Shown here: positions 15,499 through 24,009 of the stretch, one piece after another
How the letters are laid out: each line of letters begins with the position of its first letter
How positions within the stretch are numbered: the stretch's first letter is position 1
IMG/VR virus record: IMGVR_UViG_3300005519_000011
Coordinates: 1-28,945 of that record
From: a virus
Direction: 5' to 3' (one strand)
DNA length: 28,945 nt
Position numbers and translations under genes: made by a program
Notes under the pieces: model-generated
Told to the model about the DNA's origin: nothing
Seen by the model: only the letters and a program-made list of their open reading frames with translations
Databases searched by the model: none

Positions 15499-16461
15499 AT
15501 GTCCGACCTCACCCTAAAACTCGGCAGCTTCCAGTTCGAAGGGCTGGAGATTCCCGAGTCACTGCCGTTCGGTGGCAGCCAGCGGCTGGCGGTGCACGAT
15601 CTGGTGGGCGGCACGCGCGTGATCGATTCGATGGGCGCATTCACCGGCCCGATCGAATGGTCGGGATGGCTGCTTGGTGAGACCGCCATGGACCGTGCGC
15701 GCGCGCTGGACGATCTGCGTCAGCAGGGGAATGATCTGCTGCTGAAGTGGCACGAGATCGCCTACCAGGTCGTGATCCGCGAGTTTCGGGCCGACTTCCA
15801 GCGCTTCTACAAGATCCCGTACCACATCACCTGCGAGGTGGTCAGTGATCTGTCGAAGTTCGCCGGCAACGACGATGATCAAAGCATCGACGGCCAGATG
15901 ACCGAGGACGCGGCCACGGCCACGGAGTTGTCGGATTCAGTCGGTGACAGCACGCTGTCTGGCTTGATGGATTCGGTGAACTCGGCCATCAGCACCGTGA
16001 GCGACTTTGCCACTGCAGCGCAGTCGACCATCAACAGCGTGCTGCAGCCCATCGCTGCGCTGCGTACGCAGGTTCAGACCATGATCTCGTCGGCAAACAA
16101 CACGCTGATGAACGTGACGACGCTGGGCGGCATCCTGCCGAACAACCCGATCTCGCAGCAGGTATCCAAGCTGAGCGGACAGATCGTGGCAGCAACAAAC
16201 CTGCCTGTTCTGGTGCAACTCGACCGCGTCGCCGGCCGCATGCAGGGCAACCTGGGTTCTATCTACAGCAGCGCCAAGCAGGTGACGGTGGCAGGCGGCA
16301 ACCTGATGAACATGGCCGCCAAGGAATGGAACGACGCGATGGCCTGGACCGGCATCGCGAAGGCCAACCCGCAATTGAACGGCGATCCGCAGATTGTCGG
16401 CATCCAGACCGTGACCATCCCGCCGAATCAGGACTCGGTTGGCGGCGTGCTGAACGCGTAG
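15499..16461 (+). CDS. baseplate/tail protein downstream of tape measure
   Basis: A 320-residue protein. The first about 120 residues form a compact beta-rich domain (LGSFQFEGLEIPESLPFGGS, then RVIDSMGAFTGPIEWSGW) like small hub-associated proteins that link tape measure and baseplate hub. The rest is serine/threonine/alanine-rich and helical (about 130-290), perhaps extended or coiled. In Mu-like phages a gene of this type (the gp43 circularisation/tail protein position) lies before the hub gene. I cannot name the family. It ends before a terminator at 16484. No clear ribosome binding site is seen. Confidence 0.65.
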   Translation: MSDLTLKLGSFQFEGLEIPESLPFGGSQRLAVHDLVGGTRVIDSMGAFTGPIEWSGWLLGETAMDRARALDDLRQQGNDLLLKWHEIAYQVVIREFRADFQRFYKIPYHITCEVVSDLSKFAGNDDDQSIDGQMTEDAATATELSDSVGDSTLSGLMDSVNSAISTVSDFATAAQSTINSVLQPIAALRTQVQTMISSANNTLMNVTTLGGILPNNPISQQVSKLSGQIVAATNLPVLVQLDRVAGRMQGNLGSIYSSAKQVTVAGGNLMNMAAKEWNDAMAWTGIAKANPQLNGDPQIVGIQTVTIPPNQDSVGGVLNA

Positions 16462-16483
16462 CGCCGCGCGACTTCACGAAGAC

Positions 16484-16508
16484 AGCCCCGCCCAGCGCGG
16501 GGCTTTTT
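16484..16508 (+). terminator. terminator abutting the hub gene start
   Basis: Stem AGCCCCGC (16484-16491) with GCGGGGCT (16497-16504), loop CCAGC, then five T. The hub ATG is only seven bases past the T-run. The stem and loop are base-for-base the same as in the hairpin at 25466. Confidence 0.85.
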
Positions 16509-16515
16509 GTTGCCC

Positions 16516-17661
16516 ATGAGCCTCAACGTCCTACCCGTCCAGCCGAAGTCGCGTCAGCCGCGCTCCATCGTGAAGGTGGCCGGCGTACTGATACCAGCAT
16601 GGAAGGCCGGCGTGCGCGTGCCGGCGTGGAAGCACTGGTCGGTCAACAACAACACCTTCTACCAGGCAGACACGTTCCGTGTGAGTTTCGCGGCGTCATT
16701 GCTGCCAGGTGCGACCGATGTGAACTGGTTTTCGCGTCAGACCGAGGCATTCGTCGAGATTTTCGCCGGCTTCCCCATTGATCCGTTGAACTACACCGAA
16801 ACGGACATGGACAGCCTCATCTACGGTCGCATCGATGACATCGAGTACGACCCGGTGTCCACGACGCTGACGCTGACCGGCCGCGATCTGACGGCGGCGT
16901 TCATCGACGCCAAGACGACGATCCAGTATCAGAACCTGACGTCATCGCAGGTAGCGGAGAAATTGGCCCAAAGCCATGGCATGACCGTGGCCGGCCCAGC
17001 AACAACGACGAAGGTCGGCACGTTCTACACGCGCGACCACGTCAGCATGACGGACCAGCGCAGCGAGTGGGACTTGCTCACATGGCTGGCGCAGCAGGAA
17101 GGGTTCGTGTGCTACGTGACTGGCATGACGTTGTACTTCGGCCCACGGCCCCCTGCGCCGATTGAGCCGTATGAGTTGCGGTGGGTGGTGGATCAGTATG
17201 GCCACCCAGCGGCTAACGTCATCGGTTTGGATGTGTCGCGCAGCCTGACCGTGGCCAAGGGCATCACCGTGGTGGTGAAATCCTGGAACACCAAGACGGG
17301 CAAGGGCGTCACCGGCTACTACCCAAGCAAGCCCAAGAGCACACAGGCCGGGAAGGCGTCGCCGTTCGGCAATACCCAGACCTACAGCATCACCCGCGGC
17401 GGCCTCGACCAGGCCGGCGCCAACAAGCTGGCGGCGCAGATCCACCATGAGATCACGCAGCACGAGATGAAGCTGCGCGCGCGGCTGCCGGCCGATAACG
17501 ATCTGACGCAAACCGCCATGGTGCGCCTGACGGGCACAGGAACAGCCTTCGATCAGGATTACTTCGTCGATGGCATCACGCGGTCGATGAGCCTCGATGA
17601 GGGGTACGTCATGGACATCTCGGCCAAGAACATCAACCCGGAAACGATGCCGTCCCTATGA
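16516..17661 (+). CDS. baseplate hub protein (gpD / Mu gp44-like)
   Basis: A 381-residue protein beginning MSLNVLPVQPKSRQPRS. It has the plan of baseplate hub proteins: an N-terminal domain with DTFRVSFAASLLPGATDVNW, then a region with YGRIDDIEYDPVSTTLTLTG (about 114-133) and LTSSQVAEKLAQSHGM, and a C-terminal domain with YFVDGITRSMSLDEGYVMDI. Hub proteins form the trimeric core beneath the tape measure. I use ATG 16516 rather than upstream TTG codons that lie in the terminator T-run. The start lacks a normal Shine-Dalgarno, apart from GGGG within the hairpin. Its stop overlaps the next start. Confidence 0.82.
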   Translation: MSLNVLPVQPKSRQPRSIVKVAGVLIPAWKAGVRVPAWKHWSVNNNTFYQADTFRVSFAASLLPGATDVNWFSRQTEAFVEIFAGFPIDPLNYTETDMDSLIYGRIDDIEYDPVSTTLTLTGRDLTAAFIDAKTTIQYQNLTSSQVAEKLAQSHGMTVAGPATTTKVGTFYTRDHVSMTDQRSEWDLLTWLAQQEGFVCYVTGMTLYFGPRPPAPIEPYELRWVVDQYGHPAANVIGLDVSRSLTVAKGITVVVKSWNTKTGKGVTGYYPSKPKSTQAGKASPFGNTQTYSITRGGLDQAGANKLAAQIHHEITQHEMKLRARLPADNDLTQTAMVRLTGTGTAFDQDYFVDGITRSMSLDEGYVMDISAKNINPETMPSL

Positions 17662-18326
17662 TCAGCCAGATTCGAAACCAGATGGCGCTGCACGCCCAGA
17701 TGGCGCAGAGCGCGCGCGCGACCACGAAGGTTGGCGTCGTCACCAGCTATGACCCTGGCTCGGCATCGGCGCGTGTGGAGATTCAGCCTGTCGACCCGGA
17801 TCATCCGGACAAGTCACTGACCGGCTGGCTTCCCGTTGCCACGGCTTGGGTCGGCAACGGCTGGGGGATCGATGCGCCGGTCAGCCCTGGCGACCAGGTG
17901 GAAGTGCAGTTTTTCGACGGCGAGATCGAAAACGGCGTCATCTGCGCGCGCCTATTCAGCGATCAGGCGAGGTCTACTGGCGCGCAATCGGGCGAGTTCT
18001 TCCTGACGCACGCCTCAGGCTCCAAGCTGCAGTTCCACAACGACGGCACCGTCACGCTCATCAGCGCCGGCACGCTCACCAGCCAGGCGCCGCAGTGGAA
18101 CCACACGGGGCCGGTGCAGATCGACGGAACACTGGTGGTCACGCAAACCATCACGGGCCAAGCGGGTATGGCGGTGTCGGGCAACAACGGCACTGGCAAC
18201 TCGATGAGCATCAGCGGCAACACGCAGTTCAGCGGGCAAGTGTCCGCCAACGGCCACCGCATTGACGACACGCACCGTCACTCCGGCGTCCAGTCTGGTA
18301 GCGGCAATACCGGCACAGTCACATGA
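17658..18326 (+). CDS. baseplate spike protein (gpV / Mu gp45-like)
   Basis: A 222-residue protein: an N-terminal OB-like part (residues about 25-105, RVEIQPVDPDHPDKSLTGWL then PVSPGDQVEVQFFDGEIENG), then repeated beta motifs expected of a triple-stranded beta-helix (about 125-200), ending in HRIDDTHRHSG (about 200-210). The HRH near the tip is the iron-binding pattern known from Mu gp45 and P2 gpV spikes. The spike pierces the outer membrane. Its ATG overlaps the hub stop (ATGA), and its stop overlaps the next ATG. Confidence 0.9.
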   Translation: MISQIRNQMALHAQMAQSARATTKVGVVTSYDPGSASARVEIQPVDPDHPDKSLTGWLPVATAWVGNGWGIDAPVSPGDQVEVQFFDGEIENGVICARLFSDQARSTGAQSGEFFLTHASGSKLQFHNDGTVTLISAGTLTSQAPQWNHTGPVQIDGTLVVTQTITGQAGMAVSGNNGTGNSMSISGNTQFSGQVSANGHRIDDTHRHSGVQSGSGNTGTVT

Positions 18327-18703
18327 CCCAGAAGCTCCTGAACGACGTCAACCACTGGGTGGGGGGCGACATCGGCACGTCGCCAACGGGCGACATTGGG
18401 CTCGTCAGCGGCGATCTTCGCACGCAGCAGCGCATCGTTCGTCGGCTCGTGACCAATCCGGGCGACTACATCTGGCACACCAGCTACGGCGCCGGCCTGC
18501 CGCAGAAGATCGGGCAGACGCTCGACATCGGTGAGTTGCGCGGGCTGATCCGCTCCCAAGTGAAACAGGAAGAAGGCGTCGCGCAGTCGCCTGAGCCGCA
18601 GGTGGACGTGGCCGCGATCACCAACGGCGTCAGCGTGCACATCGTCTACACCAGCGCGATCACCAGTCGCCCGGTTACCTTGAAGTTCTCAGTGAATAAG
18701 TGA
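18323..18703 (+). CDS. baseplate wedge protein (gpW / Mu gp46-like)
   Basis: A 126-residue protein with the gp25-like wedge pattern: DIGTSPTGDIGLVSGDLRTQ (about 16-35), IVRRLVTNPGDYIWHTSYGA (about 38-57) and VSVHIVYTSAITSRPVTLKF at the end. The central NPGDY and YGAGLP blocks are usual in this family. It joins the J-like wedge protein around the hub. It starts four bases before the stop of the spike gene and is followed one base later by the gpJ-like gene. Confidence 0.88.
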   Translation: MTQKLLNDVNHWVGGDIGTSPTGDIGLVSGDLRTQQRIVRRLVTNPGDYIWHTSYGAGLPQKIGQTLDIGELRGLIRSQVKQEEGVAQSPEPQVDVAAITNGVSVHIVYTSAITSRPVTLKFSVNK

Positions 18704-18704
18704 C

Positions 18705-19838
18705 ATGGCCAGCATTCAAACGCAGGACTGGGTGACGCTCGTCCGGAATCAGGTATCGGCCATCCAGGGCTATGCGAAGGTGCTGGTCGACCTGACGGTC
18801 GGGTCGGTGCTGCGCGCGGTGGTGGAGGCCAACGCTGCGCTGGTGATTTGGCTCCAGGGCCTGCTGATGCAGGTGCTTTCCGTCACGCGCGCGTCGACGT
18901 CGAGCGGGGCAGATCTCGACTCGTGGGTGGCCGACTTCGGCTTTACCCGCCTGCCAGCGGTTGCGGCTACGGGGATCGTCACGTTCTCCCGCTTCACGAC
19001 CACGCAGCAAGCGCTGGTGCCGATTGGCGCGACGGTGCAGACGGCGGATGGCACACAGCAGTTCACGGTGACGGTTGATACCACCAATTCGGCCTACAGC
19101 GCCACGCTGGGCGGATACGTCATCGCCGCCGGCACAGCCAGCGTATCGGTACCGGTGTCCGCCGTGACGGTTGGCGCGGCCGGTAATGCCGTGGCAGGCT
19201 CGGTGACGGTGATTGCGGGTGCAATCTCTGGCGTGGATACAGTCACCAATTCGGCCGCCTTCGTGAACGGGGCTGACGCAGAAACCGACGCTGCGGTGCG
19301 CACGCGCTTCGTCGCCTACGTGGCGAGCCTGTCGAAAGCGACGAAGGCCGCAGTCGGCGCAGCCATCGCTGGCGTCAAGCAGGGGCTGACCTACGTCATC
19401 CTGGAGAACCAAACCTATGCCGGTTTGACCCAGAACGGCACCTTCATCGTGATTGTTGACGATGGCACCGGCTCGCCGCCTTCCACGCTGCTGTCCAGCA
19501 TAAGCAACGCAATTGACGCAGTGCGCCCGATCACCAGCACCTTCTACGTGTACGCGCCGGTCATCGTCAATGCGACCGTGTCGATGACGATCACCACGGC
19601 AGCCGGTTACACGCACAGCGCCATCACAGCGCTGGTTCAAACCGCGCTGCTGAACTACATCAACACGCTGCCGCTGGGCACTAGCCTGACGTATTCGCGC
19701 CTGGCGCAGGTCGCCTATGACGCCTCGCCGGCAGTGACCAACGTCACGAGCGTATTGCTCAACGGCGGCACCGCAGACTTGGCGGCCACCAGCCTGCAGG
19801 TCATCAAATCAACGGCTGGCTCGATCACGGTGACCTGA
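18705..19838 (+). CDS. baseplate wedge protein (gpJ / Mu gp47-like)
   Basis: A 377-residue gpJ-type baseplate protein. It begins ASIQTQDWVTLVRNQVSA and shows the family blocks SSGADLDSWVADFGFTRLPA (about 65-84), VVEANAALVIWLQGL, and the repeated beta region with GAAGNAVAGSVTVIAG (about 163-178), then a C-terminal domain ending in VIKSTAGSITVT. It bridges the spike/hub and the tail-fiber-bearing wedge. It begins one base after the previous stop and its stop overlaps the next ATG (TGATG). Gene order gp45-46-47-48 here follows Mu. Confidence 0.92.
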   Translation: MASIQTQDWVTLVRNQVSAIQGYAKVLVDLTVGSVLRAVVEANAALVIWLQGLLMQVLSVTRASTSSGADLDSWVADFGFTRLPAVAATGIVTFSRFTTTQQALVPIGATVQTADGTQQFTVTVDTTNSAYSATLGGYVIAAGTASVSVPVSAVTVGAAGNAVAGSVTVIAGAISGVDTVTNSAAFVNGADAETDAAVRTRFVAYVASLSKATKAAVGAAIAGVKQGLTYVILENQTYAGLTQNGTFIVIVDDGTGSPPSTLLSSISNAIDAVRPITSTFYVYAPVIVNATVSMTITTAAGYTHSAITALVQTALLNYINTLPLGTSLTYSRLAQVAYDASPAVTNVTSVLLNGGTADLAATSLQVIKSTAGSITVT

Positions 19839-20506
19839 TGGCAAAAGGCGATCAACAAGACCTGTATGCGCGCCTGCGGTCGCAGTTACCTCCCTGGTTC
19901 GGGGATGCCGCGAGCTCACCCATTCTTGACGCGCTGCTGCAAGGACTTGCCTACGGCTGGGCATATTTCTACGCCCTGCTGGTGTACGCGCGGCTGCAGA
20001 CCCGGATCAAGACGGCCACCGACGGCTGGCTAGACATGATCGCGTCGGATTTCTTCGGCCTGACACTCCAGCGCAAGACGGGGCAGTCGGATGCGTCGTT
20101 CCGCGCCAACATCATCGCCAACCTGTTCCGCGAGCGCGGCACGCGCAACGCCATCGTGAAGGTCCTGACCGACCTAACCGGGCGCGCACCGACCATCATT
20201 GAGCCCAGCCGGCCGGCGGACACGGGCGCCTACGGCGCGCCGAACAGCGGCTACAGCGTGGCGGGCGCATATGGCCAGGTCTCGCTGACCTATCAGGCGT
20301 TCGTGCAGGCCTATCGGCCGTACGGATCAGGTATTCCCAACATCGCCGGCTATGGCGCATCGCCTACCGGCTACAGCATTCCGTCGCAGGGCGAATACAC
20401 CGACCCGAGCATGAGCAGCAACACCGTCTCCGACGCGGACATCTACGCCGCCATCGAGGCGGTGCGCCCCGTCGCAACCATCATCTGGACGCGCATCAGT
20501 TCCTGA
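19838..20506 (+). CDS. baseplate protein (gpI / Mu gp48-like)
   Basis: A 222-residue protein of the Mu gp48 / P2 gpI kind: LYARLRSQLPPWFGDAASSP (about 8-27), ILDALLQGLAYGWAYFYALL, then DGWLDMIASDFFGLTLQRK (about 62-80). The middle is glycine/tyrosine-rich with recurring YGA..GYS units (about 125-185). The C-terminus AIEAVRPVATIIWTRIS is usual for gpI proteins. It caps the baseplate periphery and receives the tail fiber. Its ATG overlaps the gpJ-like stop. A terminator cassette and the fiber gene follow. Confidence 0.88.
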   Translation: MAKGDQQDLYARLRSQLPPWFGDAASSPILDALLQGLAYGWAYFYALLVYARLQTRIKTATDGWLDMIASDFFGLTLQRKTGQSDASFRANIIANLFRERGTRNAIVKVLTDLTGRAPTIIEPSRPADTGAYGAPNSGYSVAGAYGQVSLTYQAFVQAYRPYGSGIPNIAGYGASPTGYSIPSQGEYTDPSMSSNTVSDADIYAAIEAVRPVATIIWTRISS

Positions 20507-20532
20507 CGCGAGCAGTCCCCAATTCCACGACA

Positions 20533-20557
20533 AGCCCGGCCCAGCGCCGGGCTTTTT
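20533..20557 (+). terminator. terminator cassette before the tail fiber gene
   Basis: Stem AGCCCGGC (20533-20540) with GCCGGGCT (20546-20553), loop CCAGC, five T. After CATTTCGGAGAAGAG the fiber start (TTG) comes 18 nt from the T-run. The loop is the same as at 16484 and 25466. Confidence 0.88.
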
Positions 20558-20575
20558 CATTTCGGAGAAGAGATC

Positions 20576-22291
20576 TTGGATCGTTCGATCATCTATAGCG
20601 GCCAGGTTCCGCAAACGACCGACCTGCTCACCACGAACAAGCAGACGATGATCGCGCTGGCGAAGCTGTGCAGCGATCTGTTCGGCACCGCAACCTTGAT
20701 CTCTGGCCTGGGTTGCGTCCCGACTTCCCCGGCGTCGATGAGCGTCAACATCAACCCGGGCCAGATCTATCAGCTGACGACGGTCGACGGCACGGCGTAC
20801 AGCGCCATCGCCGCGGACACGACGCACAGCATCCTGAAGCAGGGCATCTTGATGGACGCGCAGTCCTTCGCCCTGACAGCTCCGGGCACGCCCGGCTACA
20901 GCCAGAACTACCTGATCCAGGCCACGTACCTAGACAACGACACCAACAACACGGTTCTGCCGTACTACAACAGCGCCAATCCATCGCAGGCGTTCAACGG
21001 GCCGGGCGGCAATGGCACATCGCAGCCGACCACGCGCGCCGGTCAGGTCTCCATGCAGCTTGTTGCCGGCACCGCAGCCGCCACCGGCTCGCAGACCACC
21101 CCGGCCGTCACGGCTGGGTATGTCGGCTTGGCCGTTATCACGGTAGCGAACGGCCAGAGCACGATCACCGCGGGCAATATCAGTGTCTATCCTGGCGCGC
21201 CGATCCTGCCATCTAGCTTGCTTGCCTCGATCCAGAACGGCAATCTGTCGTATGCGGTCGCCACTGGCACGGCCAACGCGCACACCATCGCCCTGACGCC
21301 TGCGCTCACGGCGCGCGTTGATGGGATGCTCATTCGATACAAGGCGCCTGCAGTGAATAACGGCGCGGTGACGCTGAATGACGGTTTCGGTACCGCCAGC
21401 GTGGTCGGCGCGAATCATGCGGCCCTGCAAGGCAACGAATACATCACGAATGGCGATGCTCTCGTGATGTGGAATAGCTCGATTGGCGGCGGCTCGTATA
21501 TCCTTCTGGAATGCACCGGAGGCGCCCTCCAAATTGCCCCGGGCACGCAGAGCCAGCATGCGGTGCAGTTGGGCCAGGTCGGCCATGGTCAGTGCCGCCT
21601 ATCCGTGGCAAGCGCGACATCCCTGGTACTCAAGCCGTACAACGGGAACAACGTCCTCGTGAACGGCGTTCCCCTCGCACTGCCATCAGCTGGTGTGTCG
21701 GTGAGCAATTCCGGGCTCTCGGCGTCGACGCTCTATTACGTTTATCTGGCGGGAACGACAGCCTCGCCGTCGCTTGTCCTATCGGCGACCGGTCACGTCA
21801 CGGCCTCAAGTGGCGTCGAGGTGATGAGCGGCGACGCCACGAAAACGCTGGTCGGGATGATCGTGACGAATTCGAGCAGTCAGTTTTCCACAAATTCTCT
21901 TTTGTGTGCCAATTGGTTCAATCGCCGGAAGCTACTCGGAAATGCGCTTACGAGTTCGGTTACGACGACATCGACGAGCGCAACGAAGCTGACCACTGCG
22001 CTTGATATATCGTTCCTGTGCTGGGCAGACGACATCCCTCAGCAGTTCATTTGCGGAAATATCACCAACAACACGAACAGCATCTTGACGAATGTTTCCG
22101 GTTACATCGACGGCTCCCAGGCTGGACTGACCCAGAGTTATGCTGGTACAGCAAACTTCGGTGTCCCATACTCTCTGAGCAACGCACTTGGCTTGTCGGA
22201 GGGGATGCACACATCTTCGGTGTATGGGAGCGTCTCGTCTTCGTCGACAGGTACTTTCTCAGCAAACCACAGTGTGATTACGAACGCTTAA
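20576..22291 (+). CDS. tail fiber protein
   Basis: A 571-residue fiber starting at TTG, with GGAGAAGAG upstream. The N-terminal part (DRSIIYSGQVPQTTDLLTTN, then NINPGQIYQLTTVDGTAYSA) is the baseplate-attachment type I know from Burkholderiales phage fibers. The middle carries shaft-like repeats; the last about 130 residues, from about 440, are rich in serine, threonine and asparagine and probably bind the receptor. The sequence becomes less GC-rich from about base 21880, as expected of a tip exchanged by recombination. No separate fiber chaperone gene is seen. The TAA at 22289 overlaps the convergent acyltransferase stop. Confidence 0.85.
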   Translation: MDRSIIYSGQVPQTTDLLTTNKQTMIALAKLCSDLFGTATLISGLGCVPTSPASMSVNINPGQIYQLTTVDGTAYSAIAADTTHSILKQGILMDAQSFALTAPGTPGYSQNYLIQATYLDNDTNNTVLPYYNSANPSQAFNGPGGNGTSQPTTRAGQVSMQLVAGTAAATGSQTTPAVTAGYVGLAVITVANGQSTITAGNISVYPGAPILPSSLLASIQNGNLSYAVATGTANAHTIALTPALTARVDGMLIRYKAPAVNNGAVTLNDGFGTASVVGANHAALQGNEYITNGDALVMWNSSIGGGSYILLECTGGALQIAPGTQSQHAVQLGQVGHGQCRLSVASATSLVLKPYNGNNVLVNGVPLALPSAGVSVSNSGLSASTLYYVYLAGTTASPSLVLSATGHVTASSGVEVMSGDATKTLVGMIVTNSSSQFSTNSLLCANWFNRRKLLGNALTSSVTTTSTSATKLTTALDISFLCWADDIPQQFICGNITNNTNSILTNVSGYIDGSQAGLTQSYAGTANFGVPYSLSNALGLSEGMHTSSVYGSVSSSSTGTFSANHSVITNA

Positions 22292-23271
22292 ATCTTGCCT
22301 GACAGGTGCCCTCTCCGATTCGCCGAGAGGGCATTTTTGAGCAATAAGCACGGGTGCTCGACAAGGCGCCACGAAGCATATGCGGCAGCCAACGTTACTG
22401 CCAGCGTTGCCGCAAAGAGCGGCAGTGGTTTGACAGCAATGCCGTGTCTGACACAAAGCGCAATGATGACTTGTGAGACAGGCCATCCGTAAAGGTAGAC
22501 GCCATAGGAGACATCGGCGGGCAATTTTATCGGTTTGGTGTGCTTGCAAATCGTGATGACAACAATGGGAAGCACCAAGAAGTAGGCCAAGTCTCTGACT
22601 TGAATATCGGAAACCTTTGGCCCAAATATGAAAACACTGCCTCCCAAATCATGAATCCACGTCATGATGGATGGTATGTAGGTGACAACCATAACCGTTG
22701 CCGCAAACGGAAACGCTTTCCTAAGATCAAGTGACTGCTCGTGGATGGCAATCGCTGCGCCTCCGAGAAACAGCATGAACATGGGGGCGATTGCAGTTAT
22801 CGTGCCGGAATCGCGCTGGCCACTGTACAGGGCAAAGATAAGCCATGCCGTGGCAAGGAATGGCATAAACGCTCGTTGCTGAAGCAGGCCGATGACTCCA
22901 AGCGCTGCACAGAGGATATAGCAAGCTGCTTCCCACGATAGCGTCCAAACCGGGCCATTCGAGATGTACGGAATGGGGTTGGTTGTGTACCTATCGAAGT
23001 GTATCCAGAGTGTCTGGCTGACCATGTGTGCAACGATTAGGGCAGGCGCAATTCGCAGCGCACGCTTCGCCAGAAATGACAGCACAGAAGCAGACGCATT
23101 GAAGCTGCGGCAGACCAAGTAGCCGCTAATGCAGAAAAATCCGTGCACGGCCATTGCACCCATGCTGTGGTCATAAATCATCCACTCGACCCCTCCGGCC
23201 AGCGCGAAGGAGTGCGAGTAAATCACAGCGATAGCCAGTAGCAGGCGGGCGGCGTCGAAGTTGTCTCGCAT
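22288..23271 (-). CDS. membrane acyltransferase (O-antigen acetylase-like)
   Basis: A 327-residue integral membrane protein of the acyltransferase-3 family: starts MRDNFDAARLLLAIAVIYSH, with the family motif AVHGFFCISGYLVCRSF (about 41-57), a typical RALRIAP segment (about 70-76), about ten hydrophobic segments, and WRLVEHPCLLLKN near the end. Such enzymes acetylate surface sugars, often O-antigen. Phage copies change the host surface and can block later infection by the same phage. AAGGAAA precedes the start on the minus strand. It faces the fiber gene, overlapping its stop by four bases. It is visibly less GC-rich than the neighbouring tail genes, suggesting separate acquisition. Confidence 0.9.
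   Translation of the reverse strand: MRDNFDAARLLLAIAVIYSHSFALAGGVEWMIYDHSMGAMAVHGFFCISGYLVCRSFNASASVLSFLAKRALRIAPALIVAHMVSQTLWIHFDRYTTNPIPYISNGPVWTLSWEAACYILCAALGVIGLLQQRAFMPFLATAWLIFALYSGQRDSGTITAIAPMFMLFLGGAAIAIHEQSLDLRKAFPFAATVMVVTYIPSIMTWIHDLGGSVFIFGPKVSDIQVRDLAYFLVLPIVVITICKHTKPIKLPADVSYGVYLYGWPVSQVIIALCVRHGIAVKPLPLFAATLAVTLAAAYASWRLVEHPCLLLKNALSANRRGHLSGKI
22307..22338 (+). terminator. tail-operon terminator inside the convergent acyltransferase gene
   Basis: Stem TGCCCTCTC (22307-22315) with GAGAGGGCA (22325-22333), loop of 9 nt, then TTTTT. It sits 16 bases after the fiber stop and so lies in the last codons of the opposite-strand acyltransferase gene: one piece of DNA serves as both coding sequence and terminator. 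Confidence 0.88.
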
Positions 23272-23296
23272 TCGGTTATTTTTCCTTTTGGTGCCA

Positions 23297-23331
23297 ACAA
23301 AATATTGCCCCGCACGTCATAACTGCGGGGC
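23297..23331 (-). terminator. minus-strand terminator between OMP and acyltransferase genes
   Basis: GCCCCGCA (23307-23314) with TGCGGGGC (23324-23331) gives an 8-bp stem and 9-nt loop. On the minus strand AATATTTTGTT follows, so it can terminate the outer-membrane protein transcript before the acyltransferase gene, which may then have its own promoter nearby. Confidence 0.7.
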
Positions 23332-23344
23332 GCGTTATATTAGG

Positions 23345-24007
23345 TCAAAACCGATAGCGTATCAGGATGAGGTCTACCGAGTGCCAAATGGACGGCGCGC
23401 TGTTGTTGCTGGATGGCTTGATGAAAAAGTGCTGGTAAACGAGCGAGACGTTGCCGTATGAGACGGATGCGCCTACCACCGCGCCAGGACGCCAGCCGTC
23501 GGTGCTGGCGACACGCAGGTTGATTGGCGAGGCCGTGGGCGTCGCGTGCCAGTTGCCAACGTCTTCCACCCACGTCGCACGGTGTAGCGTCGGGCCGGCT
23601 TCGATGCCGAAGCGCCACTTGCCGACGTCGTAATGCGGTTCAAGGGTGAACAGGAAAGCCTGGGCATGGCCGGTGCCGCGGAAGTTGGCGAGCGGCCAGC
23701 ATTCGCCGTTGCACCCGGTTGCTGAGGTCGGGTTGTAGTTCTCGTCGCTGGGGGTGGCCAGGCTCTGGGTGTGAATCTGCCCGAGCCATGCCCAATCGGC
23801 GTGCCATGAAATGCCCCAGCGCGGGGCTCGGTACAGGTCGCCGGTAAAGCCGACCTCAAATGCCGGCGCCGTGAGCTGCAACTTGTGCTGGAAGTGCTCT
23901 TGCACCCAGTAGCCGTCTTGTCCTCGGCTGTAGGCCGCACCACCGGCGCCTGCTTCCAGGTGGATCGGCAGCTCGGCATGCGCGACAGCTGCGCAGCCGA
24001 GCGACAT
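23345..24007 (-). CDS. outer-membrane beta-barrel protein
   Basis: About 220 residues from ATG at 24007 (MSLGCAAVAHAELPIH). The body alternates hydrophobic and polar residues (LTAPAFEVGFTGDLYR, WGISWHADWAWLG, FLFTLEPHYDVGKWRFGIEA) and ends SVDLILIRYRF with a C-terminal phenylalanine, the barrel-insertion signal. A phage-encoded outer-membrane protein could mask a receptor or alter the surface. Only an 11-residue hydrophobic head precedes the AHAE cleavage-like site, too short for a normal signal peptide. The frame is open up to 24346, where a strong AAAGGAAC-ATG start exists, but that region is occupied by the HTH gene in another frame. It starts two bases after the HTH stop. Confidence 0.75.
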   Translation of the reverse strand: MSLGCAAVAHAELPIHLEAGAGGAAYSRGQDGYWVQEHFQHKLQLTAPAFEVGFTGDLYRAPRWGISWHADWAWLGQIHTQSLATPSDENYNPTSATGCNGECWPLANFRGTGHAQAFLFTLEPHYDVGKWRFGIEAGPTLHRATWVEDVGNWHATPTASPINLRVASTDGWRPGAVVGASVSYGNVSLVYQHFFIKPSSNNSAPSIWHSVDLILIRYRF

Positions 24008-24009
24008 CG

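Noticed and set aside
16507-16515. TTG codons upstream of the hub gene ATG as its start
   Set aside because: They lie in the T-run of a terminator and have no separate ribosome binding site; ATG 16516 is more plausible.
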